Notes: generated from the sequence alone by a model not told the origin. DNA of 59,692 nt from an uncultured Deferribacteraceae bacterium (GCA_947039395.1 CAMQYS010000008.1:1-59692), one strand, 5' to 3'; shown: positions 27,122-36,794, counted from the stretch's first letter. Translations and numbers: made by a program.

Positions 27122-29767
27122 TTACTTACTTTTAAGTCCTGCAAGTGTGTCGTTTATTGCTTTCATCTTACTACATATTTCTTTAAATTTCTCTTTATCT
27201 TTTTCTATTATATCCTCACGTGCTTTTGCAAGATAGTTTTCATTTTTAAGTTTTCCGCCGTAGATATTATGATCTTTTTCAAGAACTTTTAAGTCTTTTT
27301 CTAATCTTTTTATCTCTTCTTCGATATTGATAATATCATCAAGTACAACCATAACTTTATATCCAGTTCCTATAACAGATACCGCTTCTGTTTCAGGTTT
27401 TCTATCTATAATGATATCATTAACTTTTGCGATATTTTTTATGATCTTAGAAAGTTTTTCTACCATAATATTTAATTTTAGGTTAGTTGCTTCAAAAAAT
27501 ACATCTATCTCTTTTGAAGGAGCGATGTTATGCTCGCCTCTAATATTTCTAATAGAGTTAATAACATCTATCGCACTTTGCACTATAAAACTTTCTTCTT
27601 GAAAATTAAAGTTAAGGTTGCTAGGGTACTCTTCAAAACAGATAGTTTCTACATCTGTAAATTTTCCATAAAGATGTTCAGTTATAAACGGTATAAATGG
27701 ATGAAGAGCGATCATAGATTTCTCTATCACATATTTAGCAGTATTTATAGCGATACGTTTTTCATCTTCATTTCCAGAGTGTAAACGTGGCTTAATTATC
27801 TCTAAATAAAAATCACAGAAGTTTAGCCAGAAAAACTGATAAAGCTCATTTGCTGCCTCATTAAAGCTATAGTTTAACATAGCATTAGATACTTTCTTAC
27901 ACGCTATTTCAAGTTGCATTAATATCCACTTATCCTCATAGACAAGTAGAGACACATCAAGTTCAGCTTTATTTTTAAGAGCTGTATCATCACAGTTCAT
28001 AAGTACAAATCTTGATGCGTTCCATATTTTATTTATAAAGTTTCTATATCCTTCAATACGGTTCATACTTAGTTTTATATCTCTTCCTTGTGCTGCAAGA
28101 ATAGTTAATGTAAACCTAAGTGCATCAGCACCATACTCTTCAATAGTAATTAATGGATCTATAACATTTCCTTTTGATTTACTCATCTTATTACCGTGTT
28201 CATCACGTACAAGAGCGTGCAGGTATATATCTTTAAATGGAGCTTTATCCATAACTTTTAAGCCCATCATCATCATTCTTACAACCCAGAAGAATAATAT
28301 ATCAAACCCAGTTACTAAAACTGATGTTGGATAAAATTTCTTCAACGTTTCAGTCTCTTCTGGAAATCCTAAAGTAGAGAACGGCCATAATGCTGATGAG
28401 AACCAAGTATCAAGTACATCTGTTTCTTGAGATATATTAGATGATCCGCATTTGCTACATTTTGTAACAGTATCAACAGAGACCATAATCTCATTACAAT
28501 CATTACAGTAGAACGCAGGAATTCTATGTCCCCACCATATTTGACGTGATATACACCAATCCCTAATATTATTCATCCACTCATAGAAAGTGTTATCCCA
28601 AGTTGATGGAACAATTCTCATATCTCCGTTTTTAACAGATTTAACAGCCTCTTTAGCCATATCTTTAACATCTACAAACCATTGAAGAGATATCATCGGC
28701 TCTATCGTTGTAGAACATCTATAACATTTACCTATATTATGTTTAAGAGGAACAACTTCTCCAAGTAGAGATAACTCTTTAAACTTTTCAACAACTTTTT
28801 TACGAGCTTCATATCTATCAAGAGAGTCAAAACCATCAGCTGTACCAACAGTTATTTTACCGTTTAGATCTATACATTGGGGCATCTCAAGGTTATGAGT
28901 TTTACCAACAACAAAATCGTTAGGATCGTGTGCAGGAGTAATTTTAACTATACCTGTACCGAACTCTGTATCAACAAAATCATCTTCTATAACTGGTATA
29001 ACTCTATTTATTATAGGTAATACAACCGACTTACCTTTTAATTTTTTATGTCTCTCATCGTTAGGATTAATTGCAACTGCTGTATCTGCAAAGAAAGTTT
29101 CAGGACGTGTAGTTGCAACCTCAACATAATCGCCACTGCCATCATTGATAGGATATTTAAGATGATATAGAAAATCATCAGCTTCAGTAAACTCTACTTC
29201 AAGATCTGATATTGCAGTGTTACATCTAACGCACCAGTTTACCATATAGTTTGATCTGTAAATAAGCCCTTCATTATAAAGTTTAACAAAAACAGTTTTC
29301 ACTGAGTCCGATAATCCATCATCCATTGTAAATCTTAATCTATCCCAGTCACACGAACAGCCTAGTTTTTTTAATTGATTAATAATGTTGTTTCCAGACT
29401 CTTCTTTCCACTTCCAGACACGTTCAATAAATTTCTCTCTACCGATATCTTTTTTATCAATACCCTCTTTAAGAAGTTCTTTCTCAACTATATTTTGTGT
29501 AGCAATACCAGCATGATCCGTTCCAGGTTGCCATAAAACCTCATATCCGTTTAATCTATGATACCTTGATAATATATCTTGAAGTGTACAGTCAAGAGCA
29601 TGTCCTAAGTGTAGAGAACCTGTTACATTCGGCGGAGGAATTACTATTGTAAATGGAGGTTTAGATGATTTTTCATCTGCATGAAATATCTTACTTGATA
29701 ACCATTTTTCATATATTTCATTTTCGTATTCTGATGGATTAATTCTTGATGCTAACACTTTAGACAT
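27122..29767 (-). CDS. valS: Valyl-tRNA synthetase
   Basis: Charges tRNA-Val and edits misacylated threonine. It encodes 881 residues, normal for the enzyme. The class I signature PPPNVTGSLHLGHAL lies at residues 44-58 (HLGH form) and KMSKS near residue 525. The editing domain contains ATTRPETFFADTAVAI. Zinc-type cysteine pairs occur in the insert (CNDCNEIM and CSKCGSS). The C-terminal ~70 residues form the coiled-coil arm typical of ValS (EEEIKRLEKDLKVLEKDHNI). It is the first gene of a minus-strand run valS, thioredoxin-fold gene, trxB, with only 41 bases to the second gene. Confidence 0.97.
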   Translation of the reverse strand: MSKVLASRINPSEYENEIYEKWLSSKIFHADEKSSKPPFTIVIPPPNVTGSLHLGHALDCTLQDILSRYHRLNGYEVLWQPGTDHAGIATQNIVEKELLKEGIDKKDIGREKFIERVWKWKEESGNNIINQLKKLGCSCDWDRLRFTMDDGLSDSVKTVFVKLYNEGLIYRSNYMVNWCVRCNTAISDLEVEFTEADDFLYHLKYPINDGSGDYVEVATTRPETFFADTAVAINPNDERHKKLKGKSVVLPIINRVIPVIEDDFVDTEFGTGIVKITPAHDPNDFVVGKTHNLEMPQCIDLNGKITVGTADGFDSLDRYEARKKVVEKFKELSLLGEVVPLKHNIGKCYRCSTTIEPMISLQWFVDVKDMAKEAVKSVKNGDMRIVPSTWDNTFYEWMNNIRDWCISRQIWWGHRIPAFYCNDCNEIMVSVDTVTKCSKCGSSNISQETDVLDTWFSSALWPFSTLGFPEETETLKKFYPTSVLVTGFDILFFWVVRMMMMGLKVMDKAPFKDIYLHALVRDEHGNKMSKSKGNVIDPLITIEEYGADALRFTLTILAAQGRDIKLSMNRIEGYRNFINKIWNASRFVLMNCDDTALKNKAELDVSLLVYEDKWILMQLEIACKKVSNAMLNYSFNEAANELYQFFWLNFCDFYLEIIKPRLHSGNEDEKRIAINTAKYVIEKSMIALHPFIPFITEHLYGKFTDVETICFEEYPSNLNFNFQEESFIVQSAIDVINSIRNIRGEHNIAPSKEIDVFFEATNLKLNIMVEKLSKIIKNIAKVNDIIIDRKPETEAVSVIGTGYKVMVVLDDIINIEEEIKRLEKDLKVLEKDHNIYGGKLKNENYLAKAREDIIEKDKEKFKEICSKMKAINDTLAGLKSK

Positions 29768-29872
29768 ATTTAATGTATAACTCCTTAAACGTATTACCTA
29801 GCTTAATATTTTAACTTAATATAATAATTAGGTAAGATATGATTAAATGCGATTGATTTAATTGATAACTAA

Positions 29873-29897
29873 TTTAATTAGTGATTAACTAATTAAA
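29873..29897. other. 10-bp perfect inverted repeat
   Basis: TTTAATTAGT (29873-29882) is perfectly complementary to ACTAATTAAA (29888-29897) with a 5-base loop. It overlaps the stop codon of the 79-residue gene and lies upstream of valS. It is AT-rich and lacks a T run, so a terminator or attenuator role is only possible. Confidence 0.35.
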
Positions 29898-30128
29898 CTT
29901 TATTTTGTGATTACTATTTGCTATATCCATAGAGATGAATAGGGTATCAATATCTAATAGATACTGCTCTAATTGTTGAAGTTTATATTGACGCTCATCA
30001 TTATTAATATCTGTATTGATAATATTTTCTATCTCGTTCAAATATAGACATACATTTTCTAATGAATCTTTTATCGTATCTATATCTGTTATATCTAATT
30101 TATGATCATTATTTTTACTTTTTTCCAT
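29889..30128 (-). CDS. Small acidic helical protein, function unknown
   Basis: This encodes 79 residues starting MEKSKNNDHKLDITDID. The whole protein is predicted helical and acidic with Leu/Ile heptads (ENVCLYLNEIENIINTD and YKLQQLEQYLLDIDTLF), consistent with a short coiled coil or four-helix bundle subunit. There is no signal peptide, metal motif or family I recognise. GAGGAA lies upstream of the ATG at a workable spacing. It could be a real small gene (good start, coherent composition). Its neighbours are valS downstream and a 27-30 base tandem repeat upstream. Confidence 0.5.
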   Translation of the reverse strand: MEKSKNNDHKLDITDIDTIKDSLENVCLYLNEIENIINTDINNDERQYKLQQLEQYLLDIDTLFISMDIANSNHKIKFN

Positions 30129-30229
30129 ATTTTATATATTCCTCAAAATATTTGTATTTAATAGTAATTATACTTTTTCAAGTGCATATTGCATACCAAC
30201 GAACTTTTAAAGTATATAAGTAAGTGTTA

Positions 30230-30332
30230 CAAACTTTCCAAATCTATGATAATCGTTGCCAAACTTTTCCAAATATGTAGTGTTGTTAAACTCTCCAAAT
30301 ATATAAACTTTATCCAATATTCCAAACATGTA
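30230..30332. repeat. Degenerate tandem repeat, four units of 26-31 bases
   Basis: A core like AAACTTTCCAAATATGTA occurs at about 30230, 30260, 30287 and 30315. The CCAAA cores start at 30238, 30269, 30295 and 30322, so the unit is 26-31 bases. The units differ at several positions and have no constant spacer, so this is a decayed minisatellite, not a CRISPR array. On the minus strand the repeats lie in a 40-codon open frame (30207-30329, ATG start, no Shine-Dalgarno) that reads as repeated FGKF-like units. Confidence 0.6.
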
Positions 30333-30347
30333 AGGTAAGTGATAGCT

Positions 30348-30767
30348 TTAAACTACAGTTATCTCCCTTACGCCGTTTTTCACATCAATATTTATCTGTA
30401 AAGCTGTATTAAACTCTTCTAATAGATTTAATTTATCTGCCCATTCAATAAAAAAGTAAGCATCATTATCTATAAGATCGTAAAACCCAGTCATCTCTAA
30501 TTCGCCTATCGATTCAAGCCTATACAGATCAATATGATAGATATCTTTACTGTTTTTAGTTCTATATCTATTTATAATAGAGAAAGTAGGGCTAATAACT
30601 GTATCAACCGAGCCTAGAATAGGAGCAATTAATGACACAAATGTTGTTTTTCCTGCACCTATATCACCATTTAAAAAGTTGAACTTTTTAATGTAGTTTG
30701 ATGATATCTCTTTTGCAACTTCTTCAAGTTCATATAAGTTATTGACAATAAACATTTTATTGTTCAA
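30348..30767 (-). CDS. tsaE: tRNA t6A37 biosynthesis ATPase
   Basis: Works with TsaB and TsaD to make threonylcarbamoyladenosine at position 37 of ANN-decoding tRNAs. It encodes 139 residues. Walker A is GDIGAGKTT at residues 34-42. The family's ISPTFSIINRY and IDLYRLES stretches follow, then FFIEWADKL, where the Trp-Ala-Asp is conserved. The TTG start at 30767 begins on the base after the stop of the Trm112-like gene, so translation is probably coupled; the ATG four codons later (30755) is the alternative. Confidence 0.93.
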   Translation of the reverse strand: MNNKMFIVNNLYELEEVAKEISSNYIKKFNFLNGDIGAGKTTFVSLIAPILGSVDTVISPTFSIINRYRTKNSKDIYHIDLYRLESIGELEMTGFYDLIDNDAYFFIEWADKLNLLEEFNTALQINIDVKNGVREITVV

Positions 30768-30935
30768 CTATATTATTTTTTCAGCCCTATCAATCAACAT
30801 GATAGGTATATCGTTATCAACACTATACTTTAATTGACAGCTTTCACATACAACAACAATTCTACACTCTAAAATCTTAATATCGCCCTTACATTTAGGA
30901 CAAGCGAGTATATCTTCTAGTTCTTTAGAAATCAT
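30768..30935 (-). CDS. Trm112-like zinc-ribbon protein (UPF0434 family)
   Basis: This is a 55-codon gene. The ATG at 30933-30935 has AAGGAAG 7 bases upstream. The protein has ACPKCKGDI near residues 11-19 and a second pair CESCQLKYSV near 30-39, then the family-typical ending DNDIPIMLIDRAEKII. It is a Trm112-like fold. In eukaryotes and archaea this fold activates methyltransferases; the bacterial proteins (YcaR type) have no proven partner. Its stop touches the tsaE start. All four cysteines in two CxxC pairs support zinc binding. Confidence 0.85.
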   Translation of the reverse strand: MISKELEDILACPKCKGDIKILECRIVVVCESCQLKYSVDNDIPIMLIDRAEKII

Positions 30936-31000
30936 AAAAATACTTCCTTATTTAATGCTGTATTATATACATTTTTGATAATTTTAGCAATAACGATTAA

Positions 31001-31771
31001 CTATCTCAAACTATAAAATATACTTTTGAATTGTTCTTCATATTTTTTAGAGGTTGATGAAACTCCATTTATCGCATAACTGTTACAATGCAACATAACT
31101 CTATCACTTTCTTTACCATCATATAATGTATCGCCTAAGATCGGATGCCCTAGAAGAGAACAGAAAACTCTAACTTGATGTCTAGCTGCTTTCTCTAAAT
31201 CTATAGATACTAAAGAGTAGCCTGCGTTATAATCTAACAATTTTATCATTGTTGGGTTACCACGAGTATCACTTATATCAACTTCAACTTTTTTACGATT
31301 TTCAGCATTTATTTTATACGATAATAGTACTTCATTTTCAAATTTGCCTTCAACAATAGCAATATAGCTTTTCCTTGTGCGTCGCACTGCCATATCTGAT
31401 TTGATAATACCTATAACGCCATCAACTGTGTAATCAAGTCGTGATAATGATCTGTAACCTTTAAATGTTGCAACTATATCCGACATAGTCATATCATCTG
31501 TTGGTTTCAACCTATCTGAATGCATAAACGGTTTTTTATATAAAAATTTAATATCATCAAACTCTTCTAAAAGATATTCGTTGATATCAAACTCAAATGT
31601 AGGTATTTCAACCTCTTTAAGATATAGTAAGTTATGTTCAGGAGTGATATCTATATCAATATCCTTTACAACTAACTGTCCATTAATCTTTATAAATCCG
31701 TTCGTTATTTCTTCTTTTGCGTACCTTCTAGAAATATTAAATTTCTGTGCTACTATAATTGATAATCTCAT
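31001..31771 (-). CDS. Pseudouridine synthase, RluA family with S4 domain
   Basis: Isomerises uridine to pseudouridine in rRNA or tRNA. It encodes 256 residues. The N-terminal S4 RNA-binding domain (residues 1-50) reads FNISRRYAKEEITNGFIKIN. The catalytic motif is SRLDYTVDGVIGI with Asp at residue 113. The core continues to HQVRVFCSLLGHPILGDTLY near the C-terminus, the RluA signature. It is shorter than typical RluD. The usual SRLDKxTSG motif reads SRLDYTVDG, but the key Arg-Leu-Asp is intact. The target site cannot be predicted. It lies divergent from prmA, with a 57-base gap that should hold both promoters. Confidence 0.9.
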   Translation of the reverse strand: MRLSIIVAQKFNISRRYAKEEITNGFIKINGQLVVKDIDIDITPEHNLLYLKEVEIPTFEFDINEYLLEEFDDIKFLYKKPFMHSDRLKPTDDMTMSDIVATFKGYRSLSRLDYTVDGVIGIIKSDMAVRRTRKSYIAIVEGKFENEVLLSYKINAENRKKVEVDISDTRGNPTMIKLLDYNAGYSLVSIDLEKAARHQVRVFCSLLGHPILGDTLYDGKESDRVMLHCNSYAINGVSSTSKKYEEQFKSIFYSLR

Positions 31772-31828
31772 TTAGACACTTTACCATAAAATATTGTAAC
31801 TTTTCAAGATCTAGTATAAGATTAATTT

Positions 31829-32623
31829 ATGAATGAATATAGAATGTATAATTTACCAGTAGAAATGAAGAACGCTATAGAAGAAATTGGAGTAGATATT
31901 TTTGAAGAATGTTTCGATAATATTATAACTCATCTTATCTATTCTTATGAAGACCTTACAGAAGTATTAGATAGACTAGGTATCAACTATGATGTAAAAG
32001 ATCAAGAGGATACAGGTTGGACAGAGAAGTGGAAAGAGTATATAAATGAAGGCTATCTAACAGATGATATATACTTCATCTTCGATAAAAAAACATTTGG
32101 TGATGATAGAAAAACGATACTTATAAATCCGTCTCTAGCTTTTGGTACAGGTAATCATCCAACAACTAAGCTTGCAGCAACACTTGCAACACCTATTGCA
32201 GATTGTAAGAATATATTAGATGTTGGAACAGGGTCAGGAATATTATCAATTGCATTATCTATATCTGGTGCAAAAACGGTTTTTTCTTTTGATAATGATC
32301 CTACAGTTGTTGAAAATTTAAGAGAAAATATAGTAAGAAATAATGTGCAGAACGTCTATCCGTTTATAGGAACGATTGATGCAGTTGCACAAAAAAGTAG
32401 GTTTGATATAATTGTTGTGAATATTATCTCATCAATAATCTATACGATATATAAAAAGATTGAAGAGCTTGCGACTGAATATATTGTCTATTCTGGAATA
32501 CTTAAAAGTGAGTCAGAAGAGTTTAAAAAGAAAGTTTTAGAAAGTGGCAATTATGTTATTGATGAAAGTATGGTAATGAATGAGTGGTTTGCGATACGTT
32601 TAAAAAAGGTTTCAAAAGGTTAA
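31829..32623 (+). CDS. prmA: Ribosomal protein L11 methyltransferase
   Basis: Trimethylates lysines and the N-terminus of L11. It encodes 264 residues. The N-terminal substrate-recognition domain contains TGWTEKWKEYINEGYLTDDI. The pre-motif NPSLAFGTGNHPTTKLA is diagnostic of PrmA. SAM-binding motif I is ILDVGTGSGILSIAL near residues 129-143, and VVNIISSIIY takes the place of the NPPY-type motif. The rsmE gene starts 8 bases after this stop, and this pairing is common in bacteria. Confidence 0.95.
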   Translation: MNEYRMYNLPVEMKNAIEEIGVDIFEECFDNIITHLIYSYEDLTEVLDRLGINYDVKDQEDTGWTEKWKEYINEGYLTDDIYFIFDKKTFGDDRKTILINPSLAFGTGNHPTTKLAATLATPIADCKNILDVGTGSGILSIALSISGAKTVFSFDNDPTVVENLRENIVRNNVQNVYPFIGTIDAVAQKSRFDIIVVNIISSIIYTIYKKIEELATEYIVYSGILKSESEEFKKKVLESGNYVIDESMVMNEWFAIRLKKVSKG

Positions 32624-32631
32624 GGTGTAGA

Positions 32632-33336
32632 ATGAAAGATCTATATAGATTTTTTACAGATATGAATATTTATACTGATGATACAATCGCACTTAATCAA
32701 GAGATATCTCATAAAATAACTTCCGTATTGAGATTAAACGTTGCAGATCAGATACTTTTACAGAACCATATTTGTATGGCTACTGTAAAGATTATTAGTA
32801 TTGCAAAGCATCAAGTTGTAGTAAATGTTGAATCTATTAGAGGTTTAAAAAAACCTAACTATAAATTTGAAGTTTATCAAGCGATTGCAAAAAGAGAGTA
32901 TATGGATTTTATTATAGAGAAATATAGTGAGCTTGGAGTGACAAAAATTATTCCAACCATTACATCAAGATCTATAAATGAACTGAAAGATAAAACTTTA
33001 GAAAGATATAAAACAATAGCAAAACAAGCTGTACTACAATCAGAAGGTGAGTTTGTTCCAGAGATTGCAAAACCTATACGACTAAATATGATAGAGTTAA
33101 ACACGATAGATAATTTTTTATTTCATGAAAGGGTAGGGATAAAAAATATGCCGACTAATAGTAGCAGAGATATATCAATTATGATCGGTGCTGAAGGGGG
33201 GTTATCTGATAGTGAAGTTGAACTTTTAACTGATAAAGGTTTTGTTGCATATAACCCTATTAAAAAAATATTAAAAGCAGAAACAGCCGCTGTAGTGTTC
33301 GCATCTAATCTTCTGATACAACTCTATGATAAATAA
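32632..33336 (+). CDS. rsmE: 16S rRNA m3U1498 methyltransferase
   Basis: Methylates N3 of U1498 in 16S rRNA. The start is the ATG at 32632, preceded by AAGGTG just after the prmA stop. An upstream open stretch from 32584 lies inside prmA and is spurious. The 234 residues show the SPOUT-class knot: IMIGAEGGLSDSEVELLTDK near residues 183-202, then KKILKAETAAVVFASNLLIQ near 211-230. An N-terminal PUA-like part comes first (SHKITSVLRLNVADQILLQN). Together with prmA it forms a two-gene rRNA/ribosomal-protein methylation unit. Confidence 0.94.
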   Translation: MKDLYRFFTDMNIYTDDTIALNQEISHKITSVLRLNVADQILLQNHICMATVKIISIAKHQVVVNVESIRGLKKPNYKFEVYQAIAKREYMDFIIEKYSELGVTKIIPTITSRSINELKDKTLERYKTIAKQAVLQSEGEFVPEIAKPIRLNMIELNTIDNFLFHERVGIKNMPTNSSRDISIMIGAEGGLSDSEVELLTDKGFVAYNPIKKILKAETAAVVFASNLLIQLYDK

Positions 33337-33493
33337 TTATGGTAAGATAAAACATAAATAATATAAATTAGTTAATTGTAAAATGATAAATAATTTTGAT
33401 TAATCGAGACTTCAATAATAGTAGTAACTTATCACAAAATAATCACCACCAACACGTTTGTAACAACTAAAAAATGGGGGTTTAAAATAATCT

Positions 33494-33955
33494 ATGATAA
33501 CCAATCATGAAAAATTTATGAAAGAGGCGATAGAACAAGCACGGATAGCTTATCATAATAACGATGTCCCGATCGGTGCAGTTATCGTTAAAGATGATAT
33601 CGTAATCTCAAGAGGGTATAACAGAAGCTTAGAGAGAGGTAACCCGCTTGCACATGCAGAGATTGAAGCGATAAATTTAGCGATGAAAACCCTCTCATCA
33701 TCAAGGCTCAATGGATGCTCTTTATATGTAACAGCAGAGCCTTGCATTATGTGTGCAGGAGCTATTCTTCATGCTAGAATTGATAAAGTTTATTTCGGTG
33801 TGAAAGAGCCAAAATTCGGTGGTATTGTGTCTATCGCTAACATTTTTGATATAAGAGACTCTAATCATAGAGTAGAATGGTTATCATCAATTATGGAGGA
33901 AGAAATTAGAGAAATGATGAAGATATTCTTTAAAAACTTACGTTTAAACTGTTGA
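33494..33955 (+). CDS. tadA: tRNA-specific adenosine deaminase
   Basis: Deaminates A34 to inosine in tRNA-Arg(ACG), enabling wobble decoding. It encodes 153 residues, the usual length. Zinc and catalysis motifs are complete: AHAEIEAI (His54, Glu56) and PCIMCAGAI (Cys84, Cys87). The DVPIGAVIV strand and RGNPLAHAE loop match the family. The upstream AATGGGGGTTT gives only weak ribosome pairing. It stands alone between rsmE and the convergent priA gene. Confidence 0.95.
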   Translation: MITNHEKFMKEAIEQARIAYHNNDVPIGAVIVKDDIVISRGYNRSLERGNPLAHAEIEAINLAMKTLSSSRLNGCSLYVTAEPCIMCAGAILHARIDKVYFGVKEPKFGGIVSIANIFDIRDSNHRVEWLSSIMEEEIREMMKIFFKNLRLNC

Positions 33956-34132
33956 TGCTTTAGAACTATTTTATATATATAAATATTATAAAATAGGCTA
34001 AAAACATATGAAAAAATATGTTATATTAAAATGATATAAACTATTAATGCTATAAAATTATTAAAGAACTACATAGAAGTTAAGCATAAAGCAATCAATT
34101 AAAACTGAATAATCTTAAAAATCTTAAATAAA

Positions 34133-36079
34133 TTAAAACTTATACGGATCTTTATCTACCTTCATAATCATTGCACCAGTTTTATTTTTTTCAAATATTT
34201 CTAGTGAGATACTGATAGCTTTTTTGAGATTAATTGAGTTATGGCTTTTTAAAAGTATCGTTAAACAATATTTCTTTTTAATCATAAATATAGCATCTTC
34301 AACAGGGCCTAAGGTTGTAATATTTTTACATTTAGATTTAAGTGTTGATGCAACAAGATTTGCAACATCTCTAACTTTATCTAAGTTGGTATGAGTAAGT
34401 GACAATCTAATTAATTTAGTAAAAGGAGGATAGCCAACTGATTTTCTTCTATCAAGTTCATAGTCGTAATAACTGTTATCACTATCTAATATATATTTAA
34501 AAATCACAGAGTTTGGATCGACTGTTTGAATATATACATCACCTCTTAATTGCTCTCTACCAGCTCGTCCTGCAACCTGTACTATTTGTTGAAACGCTCT
34601 TTCATTAGATCTAAAATCTGGCATAGAGATTATATTATCTATCCCTAAGATAGCAACAAATGTAACATCTGGAAAGTGCAATCCTTTAGATATCAACTGT
34701 GTGCCTATTAATATCTGAACCTCTTTACTCTCAAATTTTTTCAAACTACTTTTTAATGATTTTAATGTAGTGATATTATCTAAATCCATTCTTAAAACTT
34801 TATTTGGAAAAAGTTCTTCAAGGATTTCTTCAACTTTCTCTGTGCCGATACCATGCTCATTAAACTCAACTGAATTACACTTTTTACAAACAATCTTTCT
34901 ATAATCGGTATTACAATATTTACAGTTAGCTACACCTTTAGATTTATAGTAAACAACAGATACCGAACAGTTATCACATTGTAATATCTCACCACAAGAT
35001 TTACAGTATAGCGATGTAGAGTATCCTTTACGGTTTAAAAATATAATCGCTTGTTCGCCTTTTCTAACTGTCTCATAAAGTTTATCGAATATTGGTTCTG
35101 CAATAACTCCAGCGACTAGATCACATCTTTTAAGATCAACTATATGTATCTGAGGTAAGAGAGCATTATTAGGACGGTTTTTAAGTTCTGCTATATTATA
35201 TTTACCTTTTTTAATATTATTGATAGTTTCAATAGATGGGGTTGCTGATCCTAGAACTGTTGGAATATTTAATATAGATGAGTAAAGTACAGCCATATCT
35301 CTAAGATGATATGTAGGGGTTTTATCTTGTTTATATGAGATCTCATGTTCTTCATCTATAATGATTAAACCGAGATCTTTAGTAGGTATAAACAGAGCGC
35401 TTCTTGCACCTATTACAAATTTAACCTCTCCTCTTGCAAATGATAGAAATGCTGATGCACGTTTCTTACCTTGTACCTTAGAGTGAAATGATGCAGGTTG
35501 ATACCCTAATCGTTTCGATACAAGCTCAATTAATTGAGGAGTTAGAGATATTTCAGGCACGATATATAAAACTTTTTTTCCAGTTGCTAAAACTTTTTTT
35601 GCAATAGATAGATAAACCTCAGTTTTACCAGATCCAGTAATCCCATGTATCAATGTGATACTGAATTTATCTAATTCAACAGAGTTTATTGCTTTAATCT
35701 GTTCATCGGTATATGTTATATCAACTACATCTGTTTTCTCTACAATAAACGGTTCAGCATCTTCCATTGCAAGAAGTTTTTCAGATAACACACCGTATAA
35801 AGTAAGCCCTGCAGTTGAATGATAGTATTCTGCCATTTTCAATATAAACTCTAGATATTTTTTAGAAAATAAAGGTTCATTATCAACGGCTTTATCTATC
35901 ATTTTACATTTATATTCTGGTTTCTCTATCTCTTCTAAAACTATTCCAGTTATTTTTCTTCTATTAAAATCTACGGCAACCCTTACTCCTATCTTTAAAT
36001 CTAATGTAGTAGAGTATGTAAAAATACCAGAATTAACAACAGGGAGTAGAACGTTATAGTAACGAATAATTTCACTCAT
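34133..36079 (-). CDS. priA: Primosomal protein N' (replication restart helicase)
   Basis: Recognises stalled forks and reloads the replicative helicase. It encodes 648 residues, at the short end for PriA. Walker A is GITGSGKT at 146-153, DEEH box at about 244-247, SATPSIETIN at about 278-287. Two zinc sites use eight cysteines in CKSCGEILQCDNC and CKYC with CKKC. Helicase motif QVAGRAGREQLRGDV is intact. The N-terminal DNA-binding part is short. Its ATG overlaps the stop of maf by 4 bases, so it is cotranslated with it. Confidence 0.95.
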   Translation of the reverse strand: MSEIIRYYNVLLPVVNSGIFTYSTTLDLKIGVRVAVDFNRRKITGIVLEEIEKPEYKCKMIDKAVDNEPLFSKKYLEFILKMAEYYHSTAGLTLYGVLSEKLLAMEDAEPFIVEKTDVVDITYTDEQIKAINSVELDKFSITLIHGITGSGKTEVYLSIAKKVLATGKKVLYIVPEISLTPQLIELVSKRLGYQPASFHSKVQGKKRASAFLSFARGEVKFVIGARSALFIPTKDLGLIIIDEEHEISYKQDKTPTYHLRDMAVLYSSILNIPTVLGSATPSIETINNIKKGKYNIAELKNRPNNALLPQIHIVDLKRCDLVAGVIAEPIFDKLYETVRKGEQAIIFLNRKGYSTSLYCKSCGEILQCDNCSVSVVYYKSKGVANCKYCNTDYRKIVCKKCNSVEFNEHGIGTEKVEEILEELFPNKVLRMDLDNITTLKSLKSSLKKFESKEVQILIGTQLISKGLHFPDVTFVAILGIDNIISMPDFRSNERAFQQIVQVAGRAGREQLRGDVYIQTVDPNSVIFKYILDSDNSYYDYELDRRKSVGYPPFTKLIRLSLTHTNLDKVRDVANLVASTLKSKCKNITTLGPVEDAIFMIKKKYCLTILLKSHNSINLKKAISISLEIFEKNKTGAMIMKVDKDPYKF

Positions 36080-36669
36080 ATAATATCTATTCCGTTGCTT
36101 TTCAATTTTCTTAATATTTTTGCAATAGGAAGTCCTACAATATTTTCATAATCACCACTTATTTTTTTTATAAATATATGACCCCTACCTTGAATAGCGT
36201 AACTTCCAGCTTTATCAATATACTCATTAACAGATAGATAGTAATTAAGCAATCCCTCATCATAATCTATAAAAGTAACGTAGGTTTTATCTATTAGTTT
36301 AAAGTTGGTTTTAAGCCCATCAACTATAATACATACGCTTGTGATAACTGTATGTTTTCTACCCATTAAAGTTGTGATCATTCTTTTTGCATCATTAATA
36401 TCTTTAGGTTTATTATATATTACATTATCAAGGGCTACTATTGTGTCTGCTGCGATGATAATATAATTATCAGTGTTAATTTTTTGTTGAACTTCTAACG
36501 CTTTCTCTTTTGATAATCTTTTGGTGTATTCTATAGGGGTTTCATTTTCTAAAATATCTTCTTTAATATTTGGAGAGATGATATCAAAATTATCTATATA
36601 TTTTTTAAGAAGATCCTCTCTTCTAGGCGATGATGATGCTAAAATAATTTTATATTTGCTCTCAGACAT
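36076..36669 (-). CDS. maf: Maf family nucleoside triphosphate pyrophosphatase
   Basis: House-cleaning enzyme that hydrolyses non-canonical or modified nucleotides; it also slows septum formation when overproduced in Bacillus. It encodes 197 residues. ILASSSPRREDLLKKY at residues 9-24 and IIAADTIVALDNVIYNKP near 69-86 are the family signatures, and the later GRGHIFIKKISGDYENIVGL stretch holds the conserved catalytic region. Whether it acts on dTTP/UTP (YhdE-like) or other nucleotides cannot be decided. The stop overlaps the priA start. Confidence 0.93.
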   Translation of the reverse strand: MSESKYKIILASSSPRREDLLKKYIDNFDIISPNIKEDILENETPIEYTKRLSKEKALEVQQKINTDNYIIIAADTIVALDNVIYNKPKDINDAKRMITTLMGRKHTVITSVCIIVDGLKTNFKLIDKTYVTFIDYDEGLLNYYLSVNEYIDKAGSYAIQGRGHIFIKKISGDYENIVGLPIAKILRKLKSNGIDII

Positions 36670-36794
36670 GACTTATAACTTTCCTTATGTGATTTTTGTG
36701 ATGTTGAATGTTAGTATTTTTCTACTTTTATTTTTCTGTTGAAGAGTGTTTTCATTATTTATATTTTGATCGAGTTACTTACTAAACGATATTT

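Noticed and set aside
30207-30332. Possible CRISPR array
   Set aside because: Units are degenerate, differ in spacing (26-31) and lack constant repeats with unique spacers; no cas genes are present.
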